DNA of 52,733 nt from Rhodospirillaceae bacterium. GTDB taxonomy: Bacteria > Pseudomonadota > Alphaproteobacteria > UBA2966. The DNA lies in assembly GCA_002690215.1 (NCBI GenBank), contig NZDS01000083.1, positions 1 to 52,733 on the forward strand. Reading direction: 5' to 3'. The position numbers and the translations under genes were made by a program. Below the pieces are notes generated by a model that had not been told where the DNA came from, searched no databases, and was given only the letters and a program-made list of their open reading frames with translations. This document shows, one piece after another, positions 1 through 10,131 of the stretch; position 1 is the stretch's first letter; each line of letters begins with the position of its first letter.

Positions 1-74
1 ATGGATATTCCAGTACGCATGCCCCAGACTCGCACATACGGCCTGTTCAAGGAATCCCCTTTCGGACTCTTCCG

Positions 75-890
75 TTAGGTGGGATCCACTAGAACCGCCC
101 CAGCGGCACATTCGAAATAGTCGTTGACCATGCCCAGGAATTCGTCGAGGGGCATTTTGTCGGCCAGCGCCGTCGATGAACGCAGATCGGAATACCACAG
201 CACGCAATCGATCAGTCGGCCGTCACCACGCTCCACCAGGCCATCGAGAACCTGGTTGCCGGAATAGCTGCCGAGATAGGTATTCAGCACCGTTTGGGCC
301 AGCTCGTGGGTGGTTCCGGCTTTGACGCAGAGCGCCAGCGGCCGGGTCAACGCCCGCAGGTATTCGATCTCGCGATCACTGAAACCGCCGATTCGGCGCG
401 TCGAAAACGAGCAGCAAACGCCACGAATGACCGAAGGCAGGTCGGCCCAAAGGATCTTGCCGTCGAGCTGGTAGGAGTGGAATGCGACGAGATAGTCGGT
501 TACTCCCTGGCTGCGCAATCGCTCGAAAATGGGAAACGATCTGGATTGCTCGCCGTTTTCCAGATGATAGCGTTCGAAAGGAATATTGTTGGTCGTGGCA
601 AAAAAAAACGGCGCGTCCTGGAATTCCGGCAAATGTAAGCCACTGCGGGGAAAGCGCTCGTTGCGGAGTACATCGGACTGTGCTTCCCAGGTGATGTCGA
701 GGGCGCCAAAAACCGGATGCAGGATCATGCCACCGATGGCGATGCGGTGAATGGGGATGCCGCCGGCGACCAGATGCTGCCCCATGCCACGGATTAGCTC
801 GCCCATATCCAACTCGCTAAGTGCTTGCTCCATCAGCCATTGGCTGATGCCGTCAAAGAGCGGCGATGTCGGTTGATCAGGCGTCACCAT
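75..890 (-). pseudogene. Class III adenylate/guanylate cyclase-like protein, C-terminally truncated
   Basis: The 271-residue product has a roughly 220-residue N-terminal region (probably sensory, not identified) followed by the opening of a class III nucleotidyl cyclase domain: WYSDLRSSTALAD carries the first metal-binding Asp, and FLGMVNDYFECAAGAV follows as in this family. The frame then reaches TAA at 75-77 after about 40 residues of a domain that normally spans about 180. Translating bases 1-74 in all minus-strand frames gives nothing like the missing part. A cyclase domain this short should be inactive, so I call it a broken gene. It lies downstream of the SCO gene on the same strand. 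Either a real decay or insertion junction or an assembly break at the window edge would explain it. Confidence 0.6.
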
Positions 891-957
891 GCTGAGGATC
901 TATCCCAATTTCGCGAAAAGGCGAGTTTGCGGAGATCCCAAACAATCGCGCAATGCC

Positions 958-1611
958 CTAGCGACGCAAATACTCCCGGATCTTGGCGGCAATACGCTCG
1001 GCGCGCAGGCCGCGATGGAAGGTGGTGAGCAGCTTTCCGTCGGCGTCGATCAGGTAGTAGAGCGACGTGTGGCTGAAGACGTAGTCCTCGGCCTCGTCTT
1101 CGTCGTCTTCGTCGTCGTCTTTCTCGTCCGCGTCTTCGTCATCGTCGTCGTCATCAGAGGGCGGCAGGAAAAACTTCATGGCGCGCACGCGGAAGGCCTT
1201 GCGGGCGCGGGCCAGTTCGTCCGGCGTACCGGTCAGCCCAACCATGCGAGGGTGGAAATGACTGATGTAGTCTGCCATCACGGCCACGGTGTCGCGTTCC
1301 GGGTCGACGGTGATGAAGATCGGCGTCACCCGGCCCCCCGCCTCGCCTAGATCCTCGACGGCATGGGTGATGACCTGCAGATCGGTAGGGCAAACGTCGG
1401 GGCAGTGGGTGTAGCCGAAATAGATCAGCAGGAACTGGCCGAGAAAGCTCTCCTCGGTCACGGTCCAACCGCGGTGATCGGTGAAGGTCAATGGCTCGCC
1501 CTCGGCGTCGACCAGCGCCGGTGTGGGGTCCTTTTCGTCTTCGTAGGCTGGCGCCGCAAGCGGCAACCAGGTCAGAGCCGCAGCAAGCACCAATCCGCCG
1601 AGCCGTCTCAT
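958..1611 (-). CDS. SCO1/SenC family copper/redox protein with acidic insertion
   Basis: Thioredoxin-fold protein of 217 residues that in this family delivers copper to, or redox-tunes, the CuA centre of cytochrome c oxidase. Start chosen at ATG 1611 because it gives a clean export signal (MRRLGGLVLAAALTWLPLAA, about residues 1-22). The copper motif CPDVC is at residues 70-74 and the third ligand His at about 181 (SHTSLYYLID). Between the FFLPP segment and the ligand His sits a run of about 25 almost purely Asp/Glu residues (152-176, bases 1084-1158), which ordinary SCO proteins lack. It follows the SDR gene by 14 bases on the same strand. The export is likely to the periplasmic face of the inner membrane. 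Family assignment is firm; the role of the insert is unknown. Confidence 0.9.
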   Translation of the reverse strand: MRRLGGLVLAAALTWLPLAAPAYEDEKDPTPALVDAEGEPLTFTDHRGWTVTEESFLGQFLLIYFGYTHCPDVCPTDLQVITHAVEDLGEAGGRVTPIFITVDPERDTVAVMADYISHFHPRMVGLTGTPDELARARKAFRVRAMKFFLPPSDDDDDDEDADEKDDDEDDEDEAEDYVFSHTSLYYLIDADGKLLTTFHRGLRAERIAAKIREYLRR

Positions 1612-1625
1612 GCCACCAATATAGG

Positions 1626-2429
1626 TCAGCCGCAGCGCACGGTCAGCCCGCCGTCGACCACCAGTTCCGTGCCGGTGACGTATTTGGCCTCGTCGGACGC
1701 CAGATAGAGCGAGGCGTAGGCCACGTCCCAGGCATCGCCCATGTGGCCCATGGGGCACGCGGCATGGCGGCCGGCGATGGTCTTCTCGGCATCGCCGGCG
1801 TCGATCTGGTGGGTAATCCGGGCCGTCACCAGCGGTGTGTTCATCAGCCCCGGCACGACGCTGTTGCAGCGGATACCTTTGGCGGCGTACTCAAGCGCCA
1901 CCACGCGGGTCAACTGCAAGAGACCCGCCTTGGCGGCCTGGTAGGCCACCATGCTGCGGCCACCGAAATAGCGCAGCCCCGCCACCGACGAAACGTTGAC
2001 GATGGCGCCCGCCCCCTGGCCTTCCATTATCGGTAGGACGTGCTTGAGTCCAAGAAATGCGGTCTTCAGATTGAAATCGATGTTGGCGTCCCAAACCGAC
2101 TCGTCCATCTCGACCGGACCGCCGGGCTCGGAACCGCCGACATTGTTCTGCAAGACATCGATGCGGCCGTAGGATTCGAGGCAGGCCGCGACCAGGGCCT
2201 CGACCGAGGCCGCATTCGTGGCGTCGGCCTGATGGGCGGTGGCGTCACCGCCCTCACCTTCTATTAAGGCGCAGGTTTCGGCCGCTGCGTCGGGGTTGAT
2301 ATCGGCGGCAAAGATCCGTGCCCCTTCGCGAGCAAAGAGCACCGCCGCCGCCTTGCCGTTGCCCCAACCCTCGCCGACCGAACCGGCACCGACGACCAGA
2401 GCGACCTTGTCCGCGAGACGACCGGGCAT
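1626..2429 (-). CDS. Short-chain dehydrogenase/reductase (SDR) oxidoreductase
   Basis: 267-residue classical SDR, a cytoplasmic NAD(P)-dependent oxidoreductase. The cofactor loop (GAGSVGEGWGNGKA, residues 14-27) is a lengthened variant of the TGxxxGxG motif. The NNVGG segment is near residue 95, catalytic Ser at about 147, and YQAAK gives Tyr163/Lys167. The C-terminal VTGTELVVDGG is the usual closing strand. The start ATG at 2429 is preceded by a clear AGGAG. It is probably cotranscribed with the SCO gene that follows 14 bases later. The substrate cannot be read from sequence; the length and C-terminus suit 3-oxoacyl-ACP reductase-like or sugar/alcohol dehydrogenases. Confidence 0.85.
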   Translation of the reverse strand: MPGRLADKVALVVGAGSVGEGWGNGKAAAVLFAREGARIFAADINPDAAAETCALIEGEGGDATAHQADATNAASVEALVAACLESYGRIDVLQNNVGGSEPGGPVEMDESVWDANIDFNLKTAFLGLKHVLPIMEGQGAGAIVNVSSVAGLRYFGGRSMVAYQAAKAGLLQLTRVVALEYAAKGIRCNSVVPGLMNTPLVTARITHQIDAGDAEKTIAGRHAACPMGHMGDAWDVAYASLYLASDEAKYVTGTELVVDGGLTVRCG

Positions 2430-2549
2430 GAGATTCTCCTACTTCGGAGCGATTTCCGTTCTGGGGGAATCGCTCAAGGCCGCGACTGCGGCCCGCCGGT
2501 CGTCCGGCGCGCCTGCGCAGGCGCGGACCGTTAGGTTCGCTGCCGTGAG

Positions 2550-2594
2550 CAAACAAAAACTAGAGTGGATCTCATCTACTGATATCCACTCTAG
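2550..2594 (-). terminator. Rho-independent terminator of ndk
   Basis: An 11-bp perfect inverted repeat (CTAGAGTGGAT at 2560-2570 and ATCCACTCTAG at 2584-2594, loop 13) is followed on the minus strand by TTTTTGTTT. The stop codon TAG of ndk (2591-2593) lies within the stem, so the stem starts at the end of the coding sequence. Confidence 0.8.
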
Positions 2595-3013
2595 GCTATG
2601 ATTTCGTCGTCGCTAAAGAAAAAGGTAATTTCCTCGGCTGCGTTCTCCGGCGAATCAGAACCGTGCACAGAATTGGCCTCTTTCGATTCCGCCAGATCCT
2701 TGCGAATGGTGCCCTCGGCGGCCTCGGCCGGGTCGGTGGCACCCATGATCTCGCGATTGCGGGCGACGGCGTCTTCGCCCTCGAGCACCTGCACCACCAC
2801 CGGGCCTGAAGTCATGAAGTCGCAAAGCGAGCCGAAAAACGGACGCTCTTTGTGCACGGCATAGAAGGCCTCGGCGCGCTCACGCGTCAGCTTCAGGCGG
2901 CGCTGCGCGATGATGGCCAGACCGGCCGTCTCGAAGCGGCTGTTGATGCGGCCGGTGATGTTGCGCCGGGTGGCGTCGGGTTTGATGATCGAAAGCGTGC
3001 GTTCGAGGGCCAT
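2591..3013 (-). CDS. ndk: Nucleoside diphosphate kinase
   Basis: 140-residue cytoplasmic enzyme that transfers the gamma phosphate of ATP to other (deoxy)nucleoside diphosphates through a phosphohistidine. It opens with the typical [11 protein letters not shown]. The active-site motif NSVHGSD places the catalytic His at residue 117, and the length matches bacterial Ndk. It is transcribed divergently from the ABC-F gene at 3141, an arrangement common next to holC/pepA in Alphaproteobacteria. The gene ends in a stem-loop terminator that includes its own stop codon. Confidence 0.97.
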   Translation of the reverse strand: MALERTLSIIKPDATRRNITGRINSRFETAGLAIIAQRRLKLTRERAEAFYAVHKERPFFGSLCDFMTSGPVVVQVLEGEDAVARNREIMGATDPAEAAEGTIRKDLAESKEANSVHGSDSPENAAEEITFFFSDDEIIA

Positions 3014-3140
3014 GGGTTCGGTATTCTCCGTCTCAATCTCGCTGGGATCGCTTCGGCGCGCGGGTTATAGCCGCCGCCAGCGCTGGCCGCAACCATGACG
3101 GCTTCCCGCCCGGGCCACGACCGTGCTATTAGGCGCGGCC

Positions 3141-5006
<1,866 letters not shown>

Positions 5007-5153
5007 AAACCTGATCAGCGGTCGACTAAATCACCGCCTGGTAGTTGGTAACGATGGGTTCGTCCTTGTGGTTACCGCGTCGTTACTACTTGCTAATCGC
5101 TCGCAATCAGCCAATGTCACCATTCCAAGAGTGCCCCCATGCGGAGAATTCCC

Positions 5154-5996
5154 ATGACGCTGAGCGTCCGTCCCGTCATCAACATCGTGCGTTCGCTGGA
5201 AACCAGCGACGGCGCCGGGGTGCGCATCCGCCGCACCATCGGCGGCCCGATCCAGGAAAACCTCGATCCCTTTCTGCTGCTCGACGAATTCGGCTCCGAG
5301 GACAGCGCCGACTACATCGCCGGCTTCCCCGACCATCCCCATCGCGGCTTCGAGACCGTCACCTATATGCTGGCCGGTCGCATGCGCCACCAGGACAGCG
5401 CCGGCAATGGCGGCAGCCTGCAGGCCGGCAGCGTGCAATGGATGACGGCCGGCCGCGGCATCGTGCATTCCGAGATGCCCGAGATCGATGAAGGCCGCAT
5501 GGCCGGATTTCAGCTCTGGGTCAATCTGCCGGCTGCCGACAAGATGTGCGCGCCGCGCTACCAGAACGTCGAACCCGAGGAAATCCCCGTAGTCGAGCGC
5601 CCGGGCTCACGGACCAAAGTTGTCGCCGGCAGCGTCGACGGAGTGCGCGGCCCGGTCGAGGGCATCGCCGTCGAGCCGCTTTATCTCGATGTCGCGCTGG
5701 CCGCCGGCGCAAGCTTCGAGTTGCCGCTCGATTCCAGCCATACGACCTTTTGCTACCCCTTCGAGGGTAGCGCCGATATCGGCCCGGAAGGCGCCACCAT
5801 GGCCGTGCCCCGAGGCGCGCTGGCGGTGCTGGGCGAAGGCGACGGGATTCGTCTAACCAGCGCGGAGAGTTCTCGGGTTCTGATCGTCGCCGGCCGCCCT
5901 ATCGAAGAGCCCATCGCGCGCTACGGCCCATTCGTCATGAGCACCATGGATGAGATCCGCCAAGCCTTCCTGGATTACCAAGAAGACCGGTTCTAA
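5154..5996 (+). CDS. Pirin family bicupin protein
   Basis: 280 residues with the pirin double-cupin fold. Metal ligands expected from the family are visible: HPH at residues 61-63 and HSE at 105-107 (H61, H63, H105, E107), inside GRGIVHSEMPE. Some bacterial pirins have quercetin 2,3-dioxygenase activity and others act as regulators, so function is not fixed. Start chosen at ATG 5154, with GGAG nine bases upstream; an upstream ATG at 5139 would add five residues. It sits between the ABC-F gene and a convergent DUF1330 gene, inside an accessory insertion in the otherwise conserved ndk-holC neighbourhood. Confidence 0.92.
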   Translation: MTLSVRPVINIVRSLETSDGAGVRIRRTIGGPIQENLDPFLLLDEFGSEDSADYIAGFPDHPHRGFETVTYMLAGRMRHQDSAGNGGSLQAGSVQWMTAGRGIVHSEMPEIDEGRMAGFQLWVNLPAADKMCAPRYQNVEPEEIPVVERPGSRTKVVAGSVDGVRGPVEGIAVEPLYLDVALAAGASFELPLDSSHTTFCYPFEGSADIGPEGATMAVPRGALAVLGEGDGIRLTSAESSRVLIVAGRPIEEPIARYGPFVMSTMDEIRQAFLDYQEDRF

Positions 5997-5997
5997 G

Positions 5998-6030
5998 ATA
6001 TTACGAATACGCTATAACCAATTGTAATAT
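5998..6030. terminator. AT-rich inverted repeat between convergent genes, possible terminator
   Basis: ATATTAC at 5998-6004 pairs with GTAATAT at 6024-6030 (7 bp, 19-base loop) just after the pirin stop codon and before the stop codon of the convergent DUF1330 gene. The stem is weak and lacks a clean T-run, so it is only a candidate bidirectional terminator. Confidence 0.3.
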
Positions 6031-6036
6031 TTAATA

Positions 6037-6333
6037 TTATTCCCCTTCCCAACCTTCAAATATCACCACATTGGTGTTCGCGAAGGCCATGCGGTCGGCT
6101 TTCAGGCCCTGGTATTCCGGGGAATCGTAGAAGCGATGGAAGGTGGCCCGGTCGGGAAACTCGATCATCACCACGTAATCCGGGTTCCAATCCCCCTCGA
6201 CGGTGTCGTAATCGTCCCCGCGCACCAGAAAACGCCCGCCGAAACTCTCGACGACAGCGGTGACATCGCCCTTGTAGCGGGCGTATGCGTCTTGATCGAA
6301 AATCTTCAGTTCGGCGATGCAATAAGCTGGCAT
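6037..6333 (-). CDS. DUF1330 family protein
   Basis: 98-residue cytoplasmic protein of the DUF1330 group (dimeric alpha-beta barrel, ferredoxin-like fold). Recognisable features are the start MPAYCIAELKIFDQDAYARY, the central GGRFLVRGDD and the WNPDYVVMIEFPD strand, in the family's order and usual length. ATG 6333 is chosen because it gives exactly the family N-terminus; an upstream in-frame start would add 11 unrelated residues. Biochemical function of the family is unknown. Confidence 0.9.
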   Translation of the reverse strand: MPAYCIAELKIFDQDAYARYKGDVTAVVESFGGRFLVRGDDYDTVEGDWNPDYVVMIEFPDRATFHRFYDSPEYQGLKADRMAFANTNVVIFEGWEGE

Positions 6334-6486
6334 GTGGTGATCTCCATAGGGGAAAGATTCCAACACTTGGTGCCCTCTCTCAAGGGCAGCGACAATCCTA
6401 TCCGGATCGGCAGCCCAGGAGAAGGATGGGGGATTTTGTTGTTTTCGGCGGCGGAACGATCGATGGCGGCTCGGACCTTTGGACGC

Positions 6487-6696
6487 TTATTGGGAGCGGT
6501 GCGCTTGACGAGAACGATGCGCCATCAGGCCGTCGACCAACTCGGGAATGCGGCCACGTTCGATGCCGATGTCGGCAATTTGCAGATCACTCATCCGGCG
6601 CAGATCGCGGATCGCGCTGCAGCGCTTGAGATAGTCCCTGATTGCTGTAACAAAGCCAGAAATCACACCGACCTGAGATTTTTCATGAATACGCAT
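6487..6696 (-). CDS. Small DUF1127 family protein
   Basis: 69 residues, basic, carrying the DUF1127 pattern of an amphipathic helix followed by RRMSDLQIADIGIERG (about residues 33-48). Small DUF1127 proteins are widespread in Alphaproteobacteria; characterised ones affect RNA turnover, phosphate or carbon metabolism, but no role can be assigned here. ATG 6696 is preceded by AAGGAG at good spacing. It is divergent from the LysR regulator at 6838, so it is a possible target of that regulator. Confidence 0.82.
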   Translation of the reverse strand: MRIHEKSQVGVISGFVTAIRDYLKRCSAIRDLRRMSDLQIADIGIERGRIPELVDGLMAHRSRQAHRSQ

Positions 6697-6766
6697 GACA
6701 TGGCTCCTTAGGCTAAAATATTTTTGATCACTGGAGAGCTCATACTCTCTAAGAACAACAAATATC

Positions 6767-6795
6767 TTGACTTTTTGGCCAGATCAAACGACAAT
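6767..6795 (+). promoter_or_regulatory. Sigma70-type promoter for the LysR gene
   Basis: TTGACT at 6767-6772, 17-base spacer, GACAAT at 6790-6795, in an AT-rich divergent intergenic region. The predicted transcript starts near 6802 and reaches the LysR ATG at 6838. Assigned by eye from the consensus only. Confidence 0.45.
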
Positions 6796-6837
6796 ATTTT
6801 GGCCTTTGCATTAGAAAAATTTAGCCTATTCGAGATC

Positions 6838-7764
6838 ATGGAACCGCTTCCCCCTCTGACCGCGTTGCGCGCCTTCGAGGCTGCCGCCCGCCACGAGAGC
6901 TTTGCCCAGGCGGCCGAGGAGCTGAACGTGACGGCGGCGGCCGTTAGTCATCAGGTCAAAGCGTTGGAGGCTTTCGTGGGTGTCGCGTTGTTTCATCGCC
7001 AGGCCCGCGGATTGACCATCACCGAGGCAGGGCGCAAGGCACAGCCGTTGCTGCGCGACGGTTTGGAGCGTTTCCGTGAGGGCGTTGCCCGCATGCGCGA
7101 AACGGTGGAATCGCGGCGACTGACGATTAGCGTAAATTCCTCGTTCGCATCGATGTGGCTGATTTCGCGCCTCGAGCATTTCCGCAACCGGCACCCTGAC
7201 GTCGAGGTCCTGTTGGACGCCACGGACAGTGTCACCGACTTGCTCGGTCACGAGGCCGACGTCGCAATTCGTTACGGCGGCGGCACCTATGCGGGCCTGC
7301 ATTCGGATCGCATTGTCGATCAACGGGAATATCCCATCTGCAGCCCGGCGCTGCTGGAAGGCGGGCACCCGTTGCTGACCCCCGATGATTTGCGCCACCA
7401 CACCCTTCTGCATGTGATGTGGTTTGACGATTCAGACGTCTGGCCAACCTGGAACGTATGGTTGAAGGCAGCGGGCATCGGTGGCGTTGACGCCAGCAAG
7501 GGACTGCGGTTCTCCCAGTTTTCGCTGGCCGTGAAGGCTGCCGTTGAAGAAATGGGCGTCGCGCTGGGCACTGATTTCCTGGTTGGCGACGAGATCGCGA
7601 AAGGCCGCCTGGTACGCCCGTTCGAACTCGGCGTCGGGGCGCCGGACAGCTTCGCCTATTATCTGGTTGCGCTGCCGGATCGCCTTGACGACCCGAACAT
7701 CGCCGCTTTCCGTTCATGGCTGCTGGAAGAGACGGCGGCGTACCGCGAACAACGGACCGCCTGA
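6838..7764 (+). CDS. LysR family transcriptional regulator, GcvA-like
   Basis: 308 residues. The N-terminal helix-turn-helix reads PPLTALRAFEAAARHESF, then AAEELNVTAAAVSHQVKALE, the pattern of the GcvA subgroup. The effector-binding domain follows from about residue 90. Start set at ATG 6838 (MEPLPPLTALRAF); the frame is open upstream to 6724, but that part is AT-rich, unlike any LysR N-terminus, and contains the promoter. LysR regulators commonly control a divergent gene, here the DUF1127 gene. Inverted copies of GGCTAAA (near 6712 and 6821) flank the divergent region and could be part of an operator. Effector unknown. Confidence 0.9.
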   Translation: MEPLPPLTALRAFEAAARHESFAQAAEELNVTAAAVSHQVKALEAFVGVALFHRQARGLTITEAGRKAQPLLRDGLERFREGVARMRETVESRRLTISVNSSFASMWLISRLEHFRNRHPDVEVLLDATDSVTDLLGHEADVAIRYGGGTYAGLHSDRIVDQREYPICSPALLEGGHPLLTPDDLRHHTLLHVMWFDDSDVWPTWNVWLKAAGIGGVDASKGLRFSQFSLAVKAAVEEMGVALGTDFLVGDEIAKGRLVRPFELGVGAPDSFAYYLVALPDRLDDPNIAAFRSWLLEETAAYREQRTA

Positions 7765-7863
7765 AGTCGTTCAGCAATTAAGGTCGAGGTTCCGCTGCCC
7801 TGGTAGTCGTCGCTCAAGCACGCCAAGTTCGATAAGAATCGCCTGTCTGGCCGGAATCAATCC

Positions 7864-8020
7864 TTTAACCCGCATTTCTCACCGGGTCACGGCCTGCGTC
7901 GCGCCCAGGTGATGTGGATCCGCAAGGAAAAGGCCGAAGAGCGTAGTGGGACTACGCCCTTCGGCCTTTTCCGTAGCGGGCGCGCGCATGGGCGCGACCC
8001 GGTGAGAAATGCGGGTTAAA
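7864..8020. mobile_element. 157-bp MITE-like palindromic element
   Basis: Perfect 25-bp terminal inverted repeats (7864-7888 and 7996-8020), beginning TTTAACCCGCATTTCTCACC on the outside. The left arm has about 12 extra bases before the similarity resumes with GCGCCCA. Inside is a second nested hairpin: GGAAAAGGCCGAA at 7926-7938 pairs with 7960-7972, and GCGTAGT (7941-7947) with ACTACGC around a GGG loop. No coding sequence. This is the shape of a non-autonomous insertion-sequence derivative. No clear target-site duplication is visible, so insertion is inferred from structure. It fills the gap between the convergent LysR and holC genes and may also terminate both transcripts. Confidence 0.7.
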
Positions 8021-8022
8021 CC

Positions 8023-8472
8023 TCAGCCCTTCTTGTTCCAGCCGCCGCGTTCGTTTTGCTGCCAATAGGTCAGCTCATGGCCGGCCTCGGTGAGGCGGCG
8101 CCAGCGTTCGCGGGCGGCCTCGACGGCAGCCTCGCTGGCCCCGTCGAAGATGTCGAGGACACGCTCATAAGCCTCGATATCGGTGCCGCTGCAGCCGTCG
8201 ACCAGGACCAGGACGTTGGCGCCGTTGAGGTTCTCCTGGTTGGGACTGAGATAGACCGGCTGGGCCTCGGGATGACCATCGGACAAACTGCCGTGAGGCA
8301 AAAACGAACGCTGCTCGTAGGTCCAAAGATCGGCGTTCAAAGCCTCGACCCGTTCCTCCGAAGCCGCCACCACCAGCGCCCGCCAGTCTCGTTCCAAGAC
8401 CTTTTCCAGCAGCTTGGGCAGGGCTTGTTCCAGCGGTGTGCGCTCGAGGTGGTAAAAGGAAACCTCGGTCAC
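8023..8472 (-). CDS. holC: DNA polymerase III chi subunit
   Basis: 149 residues. The start VTEVSFYHLERTPLEQALP and LLEKVLERDWRALVVAAS are typical of HolC, the clamp-loader accessory subunit that connects the polymerase III holoenzyme to SSB. The segment LSPNQENLNGANVLVLVDG and the C-terminal WRRLTEAGHELTYWQQN also match the alphaproteobacterial form. Start chosen at GTG 8472, 26 bases after the pepA stop codon; the frame is open further upstream but that stretch is antisense-frame sequence of pepA. Its TGA (8023-8025) is only two bases from the end of the MITE-like palindrome at 8020, so the gene has kept its full coding sequence but lost any original downstream flank. Confidence 0.92.
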   Translation of the reverse strand: MTEVSFYHLERTPLEQALPKLLEKVLERDWRALVVAASEERVEALNADLWTYEQRSFLPHGSLSDGHPEAQPVYLSPNQENLNGANVLVLVDGCSGTDIEAYERVLDIFDGASEAAVEAARERWRRLTEAGHELTYWQQNERGGWNKKG

Positions 8473-8498
8473 AGGGTTGTCCCCGGTTCCGGGTCCGC

Positions 8499-10001
8499 CT
8501 ACTTGGGCTCGTAGCGGTCGGCTACCAGGCGGTCGAGCAGGCGCACGCCGAAACCTGTGCCGCCTTTGGGGACCGTCGGCTTGCCTTTCTTGGACCAAGC
8601 CATGCCAGCGATATCGAGATGCGCCCAAGGCACATTGTTGGTGAAGCGCTTGAGGAACTGGGCCCCGGTGATGGAACCGGCACCGCCGCCCGAGCCGACA
8701 TTCTTCATGTCGGCGATATCGCAATCGATTTCCTTGTCGTATTCGGCATGCAGCGGAAAGCGCCAGACCAGTTCGCCCTCGGCCTGTCCGGCCGCAGCAA
8801 GGTCTTGGGAAAGCTTGTCGTTATCTGAAAAAAGGCCGGCATGGACATGGCCCAACGAGACAATGATGGCTCCGGTCAGCGTCGCCAAGTCGATCATGGC
8901 TTTGGGCTTGAAGCGGTTCTGCGTGTACCAGAGCGCGTCGGCCAGCACCAACCGACCTTCGGCATCGGTGTTGATCACCTCGATGGTCTGGCCCGAGGCC
9001 GAGGTCACCACATCGCCAGGCCGTTGCGCCATGCCGGACGGCATGTTCTCGACCAGGCCAACGACGCCGACCACATTGGCTTTGGCCTTGCGTCCGGCCA
9101 GCGCCCGCATCAAACCGATCACCGTGCCGGCGCCGCCCATGTCCCACTTCATGTCTTCCATGCCCTTGGAGGGCTTGATGGAGATGCCGCCGGTGTCGAA
9201 AGTGACGCCCTTGCCGACGATGGCCAGTGGCTGCTTGTCGGCGCCGCGCGCGGCACCGTCCCAGCGCATGACCACGAGCTGGGGCTGGCGCGGGCTGCCC
9301 TGAGCCACGCCCAGCAGCGCCCCCATGCCCAACTTCTCCATACGGGCCTGGCCCAGCACTTCGACCTTGACGCCTAGCTTGGTGAGCGTCCGGGCCTGGC
9401 GCGCCAGGCTCTCGGGATAGAGCACGTTGGCCGGCTCGGAGACCAGGTCGCGGGTAAGAAACACCCCGTCGGCAATCTTGTCGAGGCGTGAAAAGGCACG
9501 GCTGGCAGCTGTGCGATCCTTGACCATGACACTCAGCGTGCGCAGGCTCGGCTTCTTTTCCGGCTTCTCCTTCGTGCGGTAACGGTCGAAGCGGTAACTG
9601 CCCAGCCGAGCGCCGTAGGCCAGATTGGCCGCCATCTCGACGGCCTTCAACTTGGCTCCCTTGGGGCTGTCGACGGCGATCGCGGCCGTGCGCTCGCCGC
9701 TCTTGCCCAGATGCCCGACGATAGTGCCGCCGATGGCTTGGGCGGCTAAAGCGTCAAGCTCCTTGGCCTTGCCCAGGCCGACCATCACAACGCGGCTGGC
9801 AGCTATGCCGCCGGGCGCCAGCAGCTCGATGATCTGATTCTTGGCGCCGCGAAAGCGGCCCGACTTCAGCGCCCGTGAAAGCGCCCCGCCGGTTTTGCCG
9901 TCGACGGCGGCGGCAGTGCGGCTGAGGACACGGTCCTCGGATACGCCGACGACCAGGGCGCCGGAACGGGGGAGTGACGGCTCGGCAAGCGAAATCTTCA
10001 T
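8499..10001 (-). CDS. pepA: Leucyl aminopeptidase (M17)
   Basis: 500-residue M17 cytosol aminopeptidase, a two-metal hexameric enzyme that removes N-terminal residues from peptides. The signature NTDAEGRLVLADAL is present in the C-terminal catalytic domain, preceded by the metal-binding GKGVTFDTGGISIKPS and the MKWDMGGAGTV segment. The N-terminal about 170 residues form the less conserved first domain. The gene is divergent from lptF and directly upstream of holC, the usual order in Alphaproteobacteria and many Gammaproteobacteria. Length is normal for the family. Confidence 0.96.
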   Translation of the reverse strand: MKISLAEPSLPRSGALVVGVSEDRVLSRTAAAVDGKTGGALSRALKSGRFRGAKNQIIELLAPGGIAASRVVMVGLGKAKELDALAAQAIGGTIVGHLGKSGERTAAIAVDSPKGAKLKAVEMAANLAYGARLGSYRFDRYRTKEKPEKKPSLRTLSVMVKDRTAASRAFSRLDKIADGVFLTRDLVSEPANVLYPESLARQARTLTKLGVKVEVLGQARMEKLGMGALLGVAQGSPRQPQLVVMRWDGAARGADKQPLAIVGKGVTFDTGGISIKPSKGMEDMKWDMGGAGTVIGLMRALAGRKAKANVVGVVGLVENMPSGMAQRPGDVVTSASGQTIEVINTDAEGRLVLADALWYTQNRFKPKAMIDLATLTGAIIVSLGHVHAGLFSDNDKLSQDLAAAGQAEGELVWRFPLHAEYDKEIDCDIADMKNVGSGGGAGSITGAQFLKRFTNNVPWAHLDIAGMAWSKKGKPTVPKGGTGFGVRLLDRLVADRYEPK

Positions 10002-10095
10002 AGCGGCATGCTTCCTTGTCGCGTTGTGAAATTGCGGCCCATACTAATGTGATTCATCTTTGCAGGAAATCGCTCAAGATGATGTCAATCGCGTT

Positions 10096-10125
10096 TTGCG
10101 GCGCGACGGATGAATCGGCTATAAT
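10096..10125 (+). promoter_or_regulatory. Promoter of lptF with TATAAT seven bases from the start codon
   Basis: A perfect TATAAT at 10120-10125 with TTGCGG at 10096-10101 (18-base spacer). The expected transcription start falls at about 10132, the A of the lptF ATG. No ribosome-binding sequence is visible before the ATG, which suits a leaderless message. Confidence 0.5.
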
Positions 10126-10131
10126 GCGTCC

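Noticed and set aside
6724-6837. Longer N-terminus of the LysR regulator
   Set aside because: The added residues are AT-rich, unlike any LysR N-terminus, and overlap a good promoter.
8473-8724. N-terminal extension of holC into pepA
   Set aside because: The extension is Arg/His-rich and lies wholly within pepA in another frame; GTG 8472 gives the family N-terminus.
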